Assembly (NCBI RefSeq): GCF_030247195.1
Contig: NC_080672.1
Coordinates: 66,009,771 to 66,073,770 of the forward strand
DNA: 64,000 nucleotides
Direction: 5' to 3'
Source: Topomyia yanbarensis
Taxonomy: Eukaryota > Arthropoda > Insecta > Diptera > Culicidae
The position numbers and the translations under genes are program-made. Each line of letters opens with the position of its first letter. The first letter of the stretch is position 1. The notes under the pieces were generated by a model, which was not told the origin of the DNA, made no database searches, and saw only the letters and a program-made list of their open reading frames with translations. Below are positions 12,331-24,255 of the stretch, piece after piece.

Positions 12331-13255
12331 GGAATCAGAATACGTTGGCTCGAATGGGATGGTTCCCATGTTATTCGGATATTTATGCCTTGCCAAATCG
12401 TCACATCACTTTCCTGATTAAAAGGGAAAGGTAAGCGAAATAAAAAATAGGGAAAAGGAAAACGACAACACAAAGCCTGCCTATAGTACCTTTACTAGCC
12501 TATACTATCTAGGTACCCATTTATATATAGGCAACCACAAACCCGGACATGCAATTGCATTACTGCAGGGTTGTTACATATCAAATGATACGAAGTACCG
12601 TAATCGGATTCACAAAGATCACACGAACAATACTCAGCATGCTGAATATTGGCCATGTGATAATCGAGTTTGCATTGTCCAGTCAGTATCTTGAGCACAA
12701 TATTTCATTTGTGCTTGGAAAAATGCAAAAATTCTTTGACATTTTCAGACTTACATCCGGCAGAAAAATATTTGTTTGAAAACAAGTTTGCAAGCTACGC
12801 GAATGGTTGGCATATTCGGATTCAGCCCAAGAGCAAATCTTGTGCTTTGTGCTACCAGCTTTGTCCAACCTATCGACAGTGGTAGAACTGGTTCTTGACC
12901 AACAAAGTCAATCGCAACGCCGGTTCTAGCCAATTCATCTACCCATTTATTTTACAGTAATATCGGAATGACCGAGCATCAATAATGAGTATGAAATGCT
13001 AAATTCTTCGATTTGAGTTCGACGTGCGATTACTAATTTTAATCTCGAATCTGCCGAACTAAGTGCTTTTAAGGCAGTCTGACTATCACAGCAAAAATAA
13101 ATTCTCCTACCGAAAATTCCCTGTTGAAGTGCCGGTTGTAAGCTGCGACAAAGATTTCTGCCTGGAATACGGTACAGTATCTACTAACTGATTGAGATTG
13201 GTTTATTCTTTGTTCACGATAATAGACACCAGCACCGGTTCGGCCTTCCAAACGT
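12330..13255 (-). mobile_element. LOA-clade (Lian-like) retrotransposon, 3' fragment with RNase H
   Basis: On the minus strand the reading begins at 13251 with GRTGAGVYYRE and RYCTVFQAEIF, the start of a retrotransposon RNase H. It continues through a decayed ALKALSSADSR segment and ends with LTGQCKLDYHMANIQHAE and CDLCESDYGTSYHLICN (12495-12698). This RNase H plus Cys-rich tail is typical of LOA elements such as Lian of Aedes. The 3' UTR phrase TCTGATTCCTGAT is shared with the + strand copy at 59480-60575, which fixes the 3' end. Stops and frameshifts break the ORF, and 5' truncation falls at the RNase H start. Confidence 0.8.
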
Positions 13256-13704
13256 TAACGTTAACGTAACAAACTACGTATTCTTCAAGTCGCCCAGTTC
13301 CATAGAAGTGGTGACAGCACACCACCTTGAGGACATCCTTAGACATTCAGTTGCCTTATCTCTACTTGTCTAAGCTATGAATACAAACGTCGACTGCTAA
13401 GCATTGCATACATCCAGTTCGTGAAGGTACTCCATGACCTCGTGCGCCTCTCAAAAAGGATTCAAAATACACCTTGTTAAAAGCACCATCAATATAAAAA
13501 ACTCCTAAGCTTGATTAATTTTTCAGGCAGCAGGAGTTCGCCGAAACTAAAATCGCCGAAACAAACGTTCCACTCATTTGAGAAGGAAAGAGGTCGTCAG
13601 ACTGACCGATCTTTCTTTGTTTCCTAATAAGTAACGCGACCAAATGAATTTTACAGTTATTTCCCGCTAAGCTAATAGGATGTATCATGTTGCTAGACTA
13701 CAAG
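13256..13704. other. No recognisable feature
   Basis: A short GTTAACG repeat lies at the truncation point of the LOA fragment. Otherwise the stretch has no ORF or repeat signature. Confidence 0.4.
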
Positions 13705-14035
13705 TAAGAACATTCAATTAGCTTGAGATTACTGGGTAGGGAAAGCCACGGCAAAGAGGGACTAGTGTGCCTTTACCTGGAGACATGTTGGTGGACTTCA
13801 GTGATTCGTAGTTATGCTGCCTAAACTCGACCTCCACCACCAGAAGACAAAAGTTAAGCCTGTAGGATATTAAGCCCGTTTCTAATGACCCCGCCATTCA
13901 AGTGGGAACAAGGATGTGAAGATCGGATCATTATCTGTATACTTCACATCCTTGTTCACACTTGGGTTATATGGCTCTAATTTTTCATAACTTTCCCTGC
14001 CCTGTAATCTCTAGCTAACTGAAGGTCGTTAAAAT
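13705..14035. mobile_element. Foldback MITE
   Basis: The outer arms pair (CAATTAGCTTGAGATTAC near 13713 against GTAATCTCTAGCTAACTG near 14004). The inner arms also pair (GGAACAAGGATGTGAAG near 13905 against CTTCACATCCTTGTTC near 13942). The same family recurs at 34125-34445 and as a head-to-head pair at 58980-59330. No coding capacity. Confidence 0.7.
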
Positions 14036-14499
14036 GTAAAAAAATGTGACTACATAATAGTCGAAATAAAAATGAAAAAAGAATAAGTAATAACTGTTTC
14101 AAAATATGCTTGCAGTGGTGATTGATATCCTCTTTGAAATAGAACTGTAATTATTCCATCATTTCCTGGAGACTTATATAGAGCAAAACTTTCAATCGCT
14201 CATTTGATCGATTCTGTTATCACAATTCTCCGAGCAAAAATGCCCAACAATCAGAAATACCTGAAAAAACTCTGGCTTCTCCAACCACTTCGCCCAGAGG
14301 ATCCAAAGGGCATTTCTGTATCCCGTGCGAGCCAACTTAGATGCCTCCGACCCGTCCCTGCGTCTGCAATTCCAAGCTCTTCAGCATAACTTTTTAAATC
14401 GAACAAGTTCGGTATTTCACCGAGGGGTTCCTCCAGAAGCATGCATAACTCGAAGCGGACAAGCCTCTTGGTATGCTGCTATTATGACTGAGTTTGTAT
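14036..14499. other. Unassigned stretch
   Basis: Contains ORFs on both strands around 14204-14442. The minus-strand one may belong to the retroelement relic that follows, but it has no motif I can name. Confidence 0.35.
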
Positions 14500-14735
14500 T
14501 ATCTACGACCTCATCCTTGGAGATTCAATCGTTGGAACGTACCCATGAAATCTAAACGCCAAACCCTCTTTGTAGAGGCCCAGTTCGTTGATTTGGTATT
14601 ACGATATCTATCGAGATGTTTAAATGATTCGACCTCGTTGGGTATGAGCCAGTTTGCCAAATCATGCGTAATACCGTCAGAGCAGAGAGTTACATCAAAC
14701 ACCGTTTTTCATGCCAGATCGTGCAAATGTTAGGC
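14500..14735 (-). pseudogene. Non-LTR endonuclease-RT linker relic
   Basis: The minus strand reads FDVTLCSDGITHDLANWLIP, then EVESF..HLDRYRNTKSTNW. The DVTLCS motif is the late catalytic region of APE-type endonucleases. A word like YRNPK.TNW follows it in Jockey/I/LOA-type ORF2 proteins. The expected SDH motif between them is damaged and the ORF ends within 60 codons. Clade cannot be set from this piece. Confidence 0.5.
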
Positions 14736-14960
14736 AATTTTCTGCATTAAGTGTATGCAGATTTGGAATACTTAAGTATTCCATCAATTTGATATCTGAG
14801 CTGCCGCAAATTATGTGGTAAGCAAATGTATCACTGTCGATTATGAGTCGACAACCCTTGTAAAACCATTAGAACGTGATGCGATAAATATGTCAGTGAT
14901 CACTATGCTGCAAATATGTCGAGCATTAGACGTATTTCTTGATTATATTATCACAATCAT

Positions 14961-15135
14961 GAGGAGACGGGCATAGCGTAGTTGGTGAATCAATTACCTT
15001 GTACGCAGCTCACCTGGGTTCGATTCCCAACTTTACACATAGGGTTAGAGATTTTTCCAAAAGATATTTCTCCAACCCGAAAAGAGGCGAATGACCCTAA
15101 GGTTTTAAAGCCTCTATAATCAAAATAAAAAAAAA
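14961..15135 (+). mobile_element. Feilai-type tRNA-derived SINE
   Basis: The head contains tRNA-like promoter boxes: an A-box-like GCATAGCGTAGTTGGTG and a B-box GGTTCGATTCC. The conserved body follows (TAGGGTTAGAGATTTTTCC, CCGAAAAGAGGCGAATGACC, CTAAGGTTTTAAAGCCTC) and then a short A-rich tail. The direct repeat TATCACAATCAT flanks it (14949-14960 and 15136-15147), showing retroposition by target-primed reverse transcription. The family is known from Aedes aegypti; the name is from memory of its sequence. A second copy is at 32604-32769. Confidence 0.9.
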
Positions 15136-15147
15136 TATCACAATCAT

Positions 15148-17350
15148 ATTTACTGTGACAGTAGAATATCGCATGTTTTGAGGTCGGATATAATCAGAAA
15201 ATGTGATCATCCAAAACCTTTGGAATAGTTCGACAACTCACATATAAATAATACATCCAATAATCTTTAGACCCCAGACCCTTTTACCCTTTGGATGCTA
15301 CCATGAACACGTCAAAACTCTTGCTTATTAGGGGAAACCATTAGTTCAGAAAATCCGCGAAATAATTTACATGGATAAGTTTTAGTATGATTTAAGTTCA
15401 GTTTACTCCTGCTTTCGAAAAATAAAATTGTCCTATGGAGAAGGCAGTAGTGGCACAGCTAAGCCCCGTGAGATCCTTAGTTCAGGCGTCTAATTTATAT
15501 TCAGAACTCATTGAAGACTGTACAATTTGAACAAAACGATGACAGTCTGCTCCGCTTCTAGTTTTTTTCTCATTGAAGTGTGAACCATTGACAAATAGAA
15601 CCAAAATAAGCGGTCCCGGGTGACTTCCTTGCGGCGATTTTCATTCGATTTCTCAAATAGTTTGTAAAAGGGATAGGACGTTTAGAAATTGAAAACTAAT
15701 CTATGTGCTAGCCTTACACCTTCTCCACTCAGCGTAGCCAAATTGGAAACACTTGTCACATCACATGATGCACGGCGAGTAGTACAGTTTACTGTCGCAA
15801 CTGCCATGTGACGACCATTACCGTATCGAAAACGGACGTGTTAAATTATAGTTTGCGATAAGAAAGCTTACCTGATTGCATATTGAAGGTCGGACTCATT
15901 CAAATTGGATTGGGTGGAAACGGATGCATTGCCCCAAATATGCATGTCACATTTCAAGGGTATAAGATTTTAAGCTGGACTGTCGATGGTTTTAAACATT
16001 CCAAGAAAGAGTCAATAAAATAAATACATATTTTATCATGCTGCATGTCCTATTCTGGTCTGATGGGATCTAGTTAACGCGCTCTTCGGTTCCATTAACT
16101 AACTTCTATTTCAGGAAGAGTGTCTCTTTGAAATTGAAATCTGACGAAGTTTGAAGTTCTTTCGAAAAATGTGCGATTTTTCGATTACGTTGTGTGATAT
16201 CAGAAATTACAGACACCCATGAATAAAACCGAAACATCGAACAGTTACCACCGAAAGTGAAATAGGCGGGTTAGACGCCCAAATATGGAGAAGGTGAGAA
16301 AAAACAAAAAAAGAAATAATTAAGTTGTTTTGTTGTGGCGCTGGCAAACAGAAGAAATGTTTTGTAACGATAAAAGCAACACGCGTGCCCGCTGCAATCT
16401 GTTTCGATTATGTTGCCGTCGTTTCGATGCGGAAAACCATAGACATAGGCGGCTGGGGAACCCATTTGTACCACCGGCTGAAACCTCAACAATATGTTCA
16501 CTGTAATAGCGAGTAATCGGTTCGGTTTCGCCAAGCGGCGGCACGATGGATAGAAAAGCAAATACACTTTGTTTGATTTGCGATTGGAAAATCAAGTCAA
16601 TTTTCAGTCTAGAGGTTCAATGACTTGGAATATTAATGCCATTGCAGTTTCTCCGAGCAGCTGATTTAAGTCAAAGTTGTTTGCCGTTCTATTAATCAAC
16701 AATTCGTTTATGTTTGTTCTGTGAACAAAATGGGCTACTGCATTGTTAACTGAAAGTAGCAAGTGTCTTACTCAAAGTTAAAGCTATCTCCACACGAGGC
16801 GACAGAATTCACCCCACCAAAATATTCACGATGTATCTAAGTACGTGTTTTAGGCATCTACTGAGTCGCCTGGTGGCCGGATACTCTAGTAACACTAGTG
16901 GACACAGTAGTATATGCGGCCTGCGTCGGAGTCGGATGAGCATTCCTTCCCTTTCCTGCTGCAATCTACGTTCGGTCCTGGCCGGTGTCGGTATTGTCGA
17001 ATTTAACATTATTATCGTGACGTTTGACATATCTTACCATAAAGGTACTCAGAACGTTTGACGAGTGCTATTAGTTGTATTCACATTGTCTTGAGAAAAT
17101 CATCTCGGAAAAAATGGAAATGTATCGTAATATAAAAACATTTCCGTGTGATTATTTATACAACTTTCGTCGAAAAATGAGTACCTTCCCTTAGCTTGAA
17201 GGGTTTGACGGTATTGCAAACATCATCAAGCATATTTGTGCATCAGTTTTAAAGATCTTTTGCAGACAACTGCTTTAAGATGGTCATTTCATTGCACCTC
17301 GTACAGTGGTGCATCGAGGAGATCGAGAGGGCTTATAGGCCTATTTTAGG
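15148..17350. other. No recognisable gene
   Basis: ORFs at 16271-16595 (-) and 16831-17061 (+) lie back to back on opposite strands, lack motifs and have no supported splice sites. Nothing repeated elsewhere in the window was noticed. Confidence 0.4.
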
Positions 17351-17357
17351 TTTGTGT

Positions 17358-18067
17358 CCATCCATATATCACATGGACAGTTTAGGGGAGGGTATGGGGT
17401 ACGAAAAGCTCCACGTTTGTCCATGGAGAGGGGGGTTGGGGTATGAAAATTGTCTACGTGGACTATTGATCTTTTTTTTGAATGTAGAACAAATTTGGAC
17501 CCTTATTGACGGTTCCTTTTTTCTATCCAATTTTTTCCCAATATAAGTAAACACTTAATTCGAACATGTTGTTCTATAACTGGCATTACACTATTTTGCT
17601 CTCAGAAACATTTGATCCAATCTTCTGTAATTTCGACAATTCCTATTATTTTTTTGGAAGTGATAACTTGATATACGATCCAATACAAGAATTGATGTTA
17701 TTTTCATTTTGCCTTATTATAATAAACGCAAAGATGTGTCTTATAAACACAAAAAGTTAAAAAAATTAGATTCATTTTGTTCAAAAACGAGATAAAGGAT
17801 AAAAGTTAAAAGTTAAAAAAACCTATAATTCAGTGGACAAAATTTACACAAAATATTTGTTTTTAGGATAACATTCAGCATCAGAGTTGTCCGATACATT
17901 GGAAAAAACCGTAATTTTCAGAAATTAACTTTTATAAAATTACCGGACAAAAAGTGGGAACAAATGTCTACGTGGACATCGTGGGTGGAGGGAGGGATAC
18001 AGCGATTGTCCACGGAAAAGATCAAAAACCGACGTATTTTTGTCCACGTGGTATATGAACGGCCCCA
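17358..18067. mobile_element. MITE of the GGGRCC-CATA-ACGT type
   Basis: The left end CCATCCATATATCACATGG and the right end (complement of CCACGTGGTATATGAACGG) are imperfect inverted repeats. TTTGTGT flanks both sides (17351-17357 and 18068-18074). Near each end lies an inner GTCTACGTGGAC block and a G-rich strand segment. The ends resemble those of the element at 50705-51000, suggesting one superfamily. No transposase ORF. Confidence 0.6.
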
Positions 18068-18597
18068 TTTGTGTTTCTTCATACTCTGCCCCAGCCCCAA
18101 CTATCGATCAACCACAAGTCTGTGCCCGCTGACTGACGAATCGACGTGAATTGGCTATTGCTGTGGGCCGTGTTTGCAAACAGTGTTCCACAGCTTAATG
18201 GCGGTGTTGGTGGACACGGCTCGCAGGTGGGGTCAGTAGAAATCTATTAGTGTTAGTGTAGTAATAATTGTAGTTTTTAGTACTAGTGTGTAACTGTTAT
18301 GTGCTAATAGTATGTCTATCTGTGTATGTATTCGTCTCACTATTTGTGACAGTTTTGTCAGGGACTGGATGCAGAACTGGCGTATATGATACAATAGTGG
18401 GTAATTTATTGTGACGAGCGCAAATAGGATTCGCTAGTCATTTTTCCCTGGTATTCAATTCGATTCGTGGAATGATCGGATTGAATAAATAAAGGTGCGA
18501 TTAATTGACCGAAGAATGGTAATGATTCATTTCCGGTCAGTATAGCATGATAAAATTCTATCAGTATACAATTGTCGTTAATGGTAATCGCTCATAT

Positions 18598-18835
18598 CCA
18601 CTAAACAACACCACACTATGGCGACATTACTGGAAATTCTTGTGATAAGTAAGAACTCACTCTTTTCACGACATACAAACCCATGCGATTGAACACGTTA
18701 ACGCACAAACGCTCCAGCCCCTCGCGATGATACACGTGATCGTGAAGCCCCTATGCCCGCACATATCAGATACCATACAATGAATATCACTTTCAGAATC
18801 ACGGCCCGCTGCAATTGGGCTTAAGCAGAGACTTA
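18598..18835 (+). repeat. Solo copy of the left-edge satellite
   Basis: The phrases CCACTAAACAACACC, CTATGGCGACATTACTGG and GATGATACACGTGATCG, plus AATATCAC...ACGGCCCGC, match the first and last parts of the units at 1-1270. The middle third of the unit is deleted. It lies about 17 kb from the array. Confidence 0.75.
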
Positions 18836-19129
18836 TTACCATATCCTAAGACTTATAACCATATCCTAAGATCCCCAACAACTACACACAAACAAGGTAG
18901 TAGAAAATCAGCCAAAATTATGGATGCCGTGCCTTCAACAACAAGGATTCACAGAGCCAACGTAATACCGCTAAAAGTTCAACTCTTCTCACCAGTACAT
19001 CTGCACAACATTCAAAGGGGTTGGAATAAAGTGCCAAAAGAATACAAGAACCCCGAAATACAATGAGCCATAGATTTCGAAGCTGCAATCATAATGTCGC
19101 TGATTGATAAAAAATTATTCCGGTAAATA

Positions 19130-19670
19130 TTTTGTTTTGGACAACGAAAATTACTTCCCTCTTTCAAATACGGGCATTCCCATAAACGATCGATAGTATT
19201 CCAGCGATAGTTCTACTATATTTCTCAACATAAAATAAAAGTTTTAACAAAAATGAGAACAAAAAGCGTGGTGGTTCAAGCCCACTGTTTGACTACCAAT
19301 CAAGATGTGTACCAGAAAGAATGCTTGGAGAAAATTTATATCCGGTTTCTACTAAAACATCATACAGATGGACAATACGTGTTTTGGCCGGATAAAGCGA
19401 CATCGGATTACGCCGAAAAAACACAATCGTTCCTGAATGAATTCCCATTTGATCCTTGGTTCGATCCCATTTATACCCAAAAACCACAACCCGGACTAAT
19501 CTGCCTCAGTGTTGCCCAATTGTTCTTCGGGATTTTACGGTCCTTGGTGTATAAAAATAACTGGAGAGCCACGAATTGCAAACAGTTGATTGGTGGAATC
19601 AAGAAATACATTGGCAAATAGGATACGAAGGTCGTACAATGCATCTATTCCGATATCAAACGGAAGTTTT
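19130..19670 (+). pseudogene. mariner-like (ITmD37E-type) transposase relic
   Basis: The ORF 19253-19621 contains YQKECLEK, KHHTDGQYVFWPDKATSDYA and FFGILRSLVYKNNWRA, followed by KQLIGGIKKYI. This is the C-terminal half of a mariner/Tc1-type transposase: the second catalytic Asp is in the WPD..S.YA block and the final catalytic acid normally precedes the F(W)G.L..LVY block. Here the expected RPIEDFWG is replaced by SVAQLFFG, so the last catalytic acid is lost. The N-terminal DNA-binding half is missing and no terminal repeats were found. Inactive. Confidence 0.7.
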
Positions 19671-19723
19671 GCCGAACAACCCATTACGGACGGTTTTTAT
19701 TTGACCACTATTTTTTCAAAAAT

Positions 19724-21536
19724 GCACAGTGGTCCAAAATGTGAATTTAGCAGGAATTTTAACTTTTTGCTAAAATTAAATGACAACCTTTCAAAATGTT
19801 CCGCAAAATTGTTGTACTTTGCAAAGCCCTTCTTTTGGTTTAAACAGATGCTAGGGTGATTCTAATTTTAGCAATATTTAAAATTGAACTTTTTAATGAT
19901 TCGAGATAGAGCTTTGCTGTCTTTGATGAAATTGTAGAGCAACACATTCTAGACAAATTTGCTGAAGACATACATGCTCTAGCTTTTATACTTTCCATTG
20001 CACGAACAATCCAAATGGAAGCTTTAGGGTGTTTCTTAAAAAAACGGTTTTATTTCTATAACTTTTGTAGTTTTTATTTTACACTAAAGTACCCTTTGAC
20101 AACTTCAAGAGTATTTTAAGGCGCATGATTTGTTTTAAAACACCAACTACTAATCTCTTTTCGTTTCAAAGTTATGAGAACTTTTGTATAAAAAATATAA
20201 CTTTTTCAAATAGCATTATCTTCGATTGGGCACTTTGCAGTATAGATCACCGATGGCAAATACGATATGTTTTTATATCTTGAAATATTTACTCAATAAA
20301 TAGTTTATTTTTAGTCAAAAGTATATAAAACTTTCTATCGAGAGAAGCTAGACGTTCGGTATATTAAGACAAATTGTTCTTCAAAATATCTGAAAATATT
20401 TCTAAAATGATCTCAATGTAAAATCAAAACTGCAAAAGTTATACAAAGAAAACCACATTTTGAGAAACAATCCAATTTTTTTTGTTCAATTTCTTATAAA
20501 ATGAAATGTGCACGATATAGAGTTTCAAGGTCTTCTACAAAGTTATTAAAATTTTATTTTGTGGAAGACAGCATAATTCTATCTCGAACCATTAAAAGGT
20601 TAATTTCCTGATTTAAATAAATTTGGAACCACCCTACTCACTATTTAAAATAATAGAAAAGTATTGTAAAGTGCAATATTTTATCATGAAAACGAAATTA
20701 ATTTTTTGGGCCACCGTGAAAGTAATTTAAACATATTACAAAGGGTCAATTAATGAAAAACCAATTTTTTTATATAACTTTTTCAGTTTTTTAATTTTTT
20801 TTCCAACCTACTCCTCTGATGTGTTTGCTTTTGAGGGCGAACATTTTCTTCTAACACATCAAAACTCTAGCTTCTATCGTTCAAAAGATATAAGTACTTA
20901 ATGTATCAAAAATAGATTATTTTGACTCAATTTTATGAAATTTGAAAAATATCGTATTTGCCATTTTTTGTTCAATTATAACTCTAATCAGTACCTTATT
21001 TATAGTTGAAAAAGAATGATCTTTTGTTTGCCCCAATGAGTTATAATGTTATTCCAAAAAAAACCATTCTTGGCGGAAAAATGGTCGTAACTTTTCAATG
21101 AAAATAGATATGTGGTGCCCTGAAAAAAATTATTCGGCTTAAAACAATCTTAAAGTTGTCTGAAGACTACTTCTGTTTTAAATCAATACCGCAAAAGTTA
21201 TTTGAATAAAATATTTTGTCTAAGAAACACCCTAACCTTCGATTTTAAATTTGTTGTAAAATGAGAAGTATGACAACTAGAGCTTCATGTCTTCAGCAAA
21301 CTTCCAAAATTTGTCGTTCTACAACTTCACTGAAGGTCGGTTGGCTCTAGCTGGAATGATTAAAAAGTTAACTTTTTATCTTGGTAAAAAGAAACCCCCC
21401 TGACTGTTGTTTTAACGAAAGGAAAGGGCTCAGAAACTACGAAAACTTCTCCAAAGACTTAATATGGCTAAGTTGTTTAGTTTTAGAAAATTTCAAAATT
21501 CCTGCTAAATTTGCATTATGGACCACTGTGCAATGG
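19724..21536. mobile_element. 1.8 kb TIR element, non-coding
   Basis: The left end begins CACAGTGGTCCAAAATG and runs on into AATTTAGCAGGAATTTT. The right end is its complement (AAAATTCCTGCTAAATT, then GGACCACTGTG). That gives roughly 35-40 bp of inverted repeat. The interior is AT-rich and built from loosely repeated modules that pair ATAACTTTTG-like words with GAAGAC/CTTCAGCAAA-like words several times. No transposase ORF was found. A truncated relative is at 1400-2003. The superfamily is not clear from the ends. Confidence 0.7.
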
Positions 21537-21779
21537 AGAACGTTTCTTTAATTTCAATAAACGAGACCTTTTTCAAGTACGTTTATCTTTTTTGACAGCT
21601 AGAGAAAAAAACTTCCAAAATTTTAGTTGCCACCATATTTGCCGACACGGAACTTGGTAACAATTTAACGATTGTCTGAATTTCTTCAAACTGTTTCGAA
21701 TGTGTACTTTTAAAATGTTTATATTTGAGAATATGCCAAAAGGATTAAAAAAAATTTTCAAGGCCAAAAAACTCACAAA

Positions 21780-22620
21780 CCTCAGTAACCATGATTTTTT
21801 GACCAAACTGATTAAGCTGATTCGTATGACGTTGAATGGGTTAAAACCAAGCGTTAAAATAACTGGAGAGACATCCGACTCATTTGTGACGTTAGATGGA
21901 TTGAAGCAGTTCAACATAGTGCTCGAAGGTGCGATACGAAGATCTGATGTGCTAAGGAACGGAACCAGCATCACAAGATCTCACATGCTTATTGGCTTCG
22001 CGATAGTCACCGATATCGTTGATGTTGATCGCAGAGCAGTGAAAGAGGCATTTGTACCATTTAAAAGGGAGACTACAAAAATCGGAGTGACCACTACAAA
22101 TTCTAACAAGACAAAGTACATGATAGCCGGCAGAGAGGGTGGCACTCAGAATGGTGTAGTTTCCGTGGTGGAAATCGATGGGGTACGTGCCAAGGTTGTC
22201 GACGAATTTATGTATCTGGGACACTAAGGACACACGGTAACGATGTTAGCTGCGAGTTAAAAAGAAGTGTTGCGTTTGCGAATAGAACGTTGTATGGTTT
22301 GCGTAGTCAGCAAAGTTCCGTAGCGCTTAGACACGCAGAAAACTTACTCGATACAAATCGGTAATACTCCCTGTTGTTCTGTACGACCATGAGACATGTG
22401 CGTTGGAGCAAGCATACTATCAAGTGCTTCAGAGCGGAATTCTGACCGGAACTATAGAAAATAGAAAATGAAACATGAGCTGTATAAAGTATCCAAGCAT
22501 ACTGACATCAGAAGGCTGATAAAATATGGCAGACTACAGTAGGCTGGACATGTAACGCGGATGTCGGAAGAAAAACTAGCTAAAGCTATGCTCAGCAGAG
22601 AACCTTAGGACAAAATATGA
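21780..22620 (+). pseudogene. RTE-type reverse transcriptase relic
   Basis: The + strand reads LIRMTLNG, then ETSDSFVTLDGLKQ, FNIVLEGAIRRS, FAIVTDIVDVDRRAV, TKYMIAGREGG and VVDEFMYLGH. After a stop come shifted-frame pieces ending RRLIKYGRLQ.AGHVTRMS. This is the order of RTE-clade RT motifs from the palm to the C-terminal connection. The catalytic FADD box has decayed to FAIVTD, and the usual QGDGLS loop after LKQ is deleted. It lies just upstream of exon A. Confidence 0.75.
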
Positions 22621-22800
22621 CATTTTGTGACATATGGTGGAGGGGCAGTAAGCTAGAACATTACGTGACATGTTTTTACGTAAGAAGAAAAAGTATTAAA
22701 GAATATGTTACGCACTAGGGGTGGGGGATGAAGAAATTTGTGATAATTTGTTACAAAAGGGGGGGGGGGGGGAGTCAGTTTCGGATAATTTTTGCGTTGC
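22600..22800. repeat. Poly-G run in a MITE-like remnant
   Basis: A 14-base G tract occupies 22759-22772. The surrounding words (GTGACAT, GGGGTGGGGG, TTTGTGATAATTTGTTAC) resemble the interior of the element at 50705-51000, but no terminus is preserved. Confidence 0.5.
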
Positions 22801-22938
22801 GTGATATATTAATAATGGCCCTTACTTTTTATTATTCGGATTTCATATTCTCATACTCATACTCACATTTCAAAATGAATGACAAGCCCATGTCTGTGAT
22901 TCTTAATTTTAATTATGTTCTTTTCTTTTTGTTTCCAG

Positions 22939-23122
22939 GTGGCAACCAAGATCATGAAACAGATGATCGAACAGTTCGCCGCGTACGACCTGTTTGGGCG
23001 GGACAACTACGAATACTACGCCCGGGTCACCGGCCGGGTCCTGCGGGTTCAGGACGAGTGGATCTGTTCGTTCCGCTATCCACCCCCGCCTAGGGGGAAA
23101 ACAGCCCAGCAGAACTACGCGT
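22939..23122 (+). CDS. Host gene exon A (unknown protein, internal exon)
   Basis: A pyrimidine-rich tract ending TTTCCAG precedes 22939, and GTAAGT starts at 23123. The exon opens in phase 0 and carries 61 codons plus one base. The peptide starts VATKIMKQMIEQFAAYDLFG and is rich in aromatic and charged residues. It includes the stretches DNYEYYARVTGRVLR and WICSFRYPPPPRGK, which look like part of a folded domain rather than a disordered tail. GC content is far above the surrounding AT-rich DNA. Its end phase matches the start of exon B. I do not recognise the family. Upstream exons must lie outside the window or be unrecognised. Confidence 0.75.
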
Positions 23123-23953
23123 GTAAGTTGGGAACGGCTAAGAGATTTTCCATGGTTTGATTCTTAGTTTTGTTTTTTCTTCGTTTCTGTTGATAACAGT
23201 TTTAGAAGACTGAATTAAGGCTGCCTAATGAGGGTATAAGATATTCTACCATCTCAGCGATTGAAATGTTTACTAGTGCCGTTCACTGAGAAATTTGGTG
23301 ACAACTTGTTCGGTAGCTTTATTATTTTGCATTTTGTTTTCTTTCCCGATTAATGTTTGTAATAGCTAGTAACAAGTTAAATTCCAAAGATACTATTAGT
23401 AATCCATTCACTAAATAATGACCACTCGAACAATTTAACTAATGGTGAATAATATGTTTTACCTGTTCTATTTTTATTCTCTTCCTTTTCTATATTCACT
23501 TTCACTGGATTGAACGTTTCCTTGACCCACGTGCAATAACAAAATACCTGCATATACACAAACACACAAATATACGAATCAACCTTCAACCCGCCCGAGT
23601 AGTAAAACTAGCTTTAGAAACCGAGAAAACCTGGCTGCAGTGTGAATGCGAACGATGGGGACTAAGTACGTTTGATCGCTTCATTGTAACACTCTATTGT
23701 AGTTCTGTAGTGATTTCTCAACCTAGAGTCGTATCCGATAATGAGAAATCGCACGATTCTTTTGATTCGCAATTATTTTCGGCTCTCTAAACTGCACTAA
23801 TCACGGCATTTTTTTCTTTTCATTTTCTTCGTTTTGATATTGTAACAATCATAACTGTATGAAAACGTGATCTCTAACCGGGCACGTATCGGTCATCATC
23901 CTGATCATCATCAACGCCACCACCCATCTCTTCACCGTTCCGACCCAATCCAG
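23123..23953 (+). other. Short intron A-B
   Basis: The 831 bp interval between exons starts GTAAGT and ends with the pyrimidine-rich CCCAATCCAG. The reading frame of exon B is closed upstream by a TGA at 23902. No repeat or other ORF of note is present. Confidence 0.65.
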
Positions 23954-24255
23954 TCGCACAGGAAGAATCGCATTCGACGCCAGCCCTACTGACGACCGGC
24001 GGTCCCAACGTGGGCAACTCGGCCGTCTCCCTCGGCATCATTCCAGAGCACTCGCTGCTCGAGTCCTGCGCCCGGCTGTCGGTGTCCCTCGAGGGTCCCG
24101 GCATCTTCAACGTGCAGAAATCCAGCTGCTCCTCGTCGTCGCATTCGTCCTCGTCGACGACCCGGTCCGGTTCGCAGCACCACATGACCCTGGATGAACT
24201 GCGGGCGGTCAACCGGTACGCCGAGAGTACCAAAAGTCTATCCTACCTACCTCAG
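23954..24255 (+). CDS. Host gene exon B
   Basis: The acceptor CCAG at 23950-23953 gives two bases that complete the split codon from exon A, and the donor is CAG|GTGAGG at 24256. The exon holds 100 complete codons and ends in phase 0. The peptide has a spacer with ESHSTPALLTTGGP, then SLLESCARLSVSLEGPG, a Ser-only tract (SSCSSSSHSSSSTT), and ends TLDELRAVNRYAESTKSLSY plus LPQ. Codon GC is high. A second possible acceptor (CACAG, exon start 23962) would break the phase with exon A, so it is less likely. A serine-rich regulatory linker is the simplest reading; the function is unknown. Confidence 0.7.

Noticed and set aside
14961..15135. True tRNA gene suggested by A and B boxes
   Set aside because: The A-tail, the non-tRNA body and the flanking target duplication show a SINE; no cloverleaf was evident.
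23874..24233. 119-codon minus-strand ORF opposite exon B
   Set aside because: The + strand reading fits splice sites and phase; the minus ORF is a composition shadow of Ser-rich codons.
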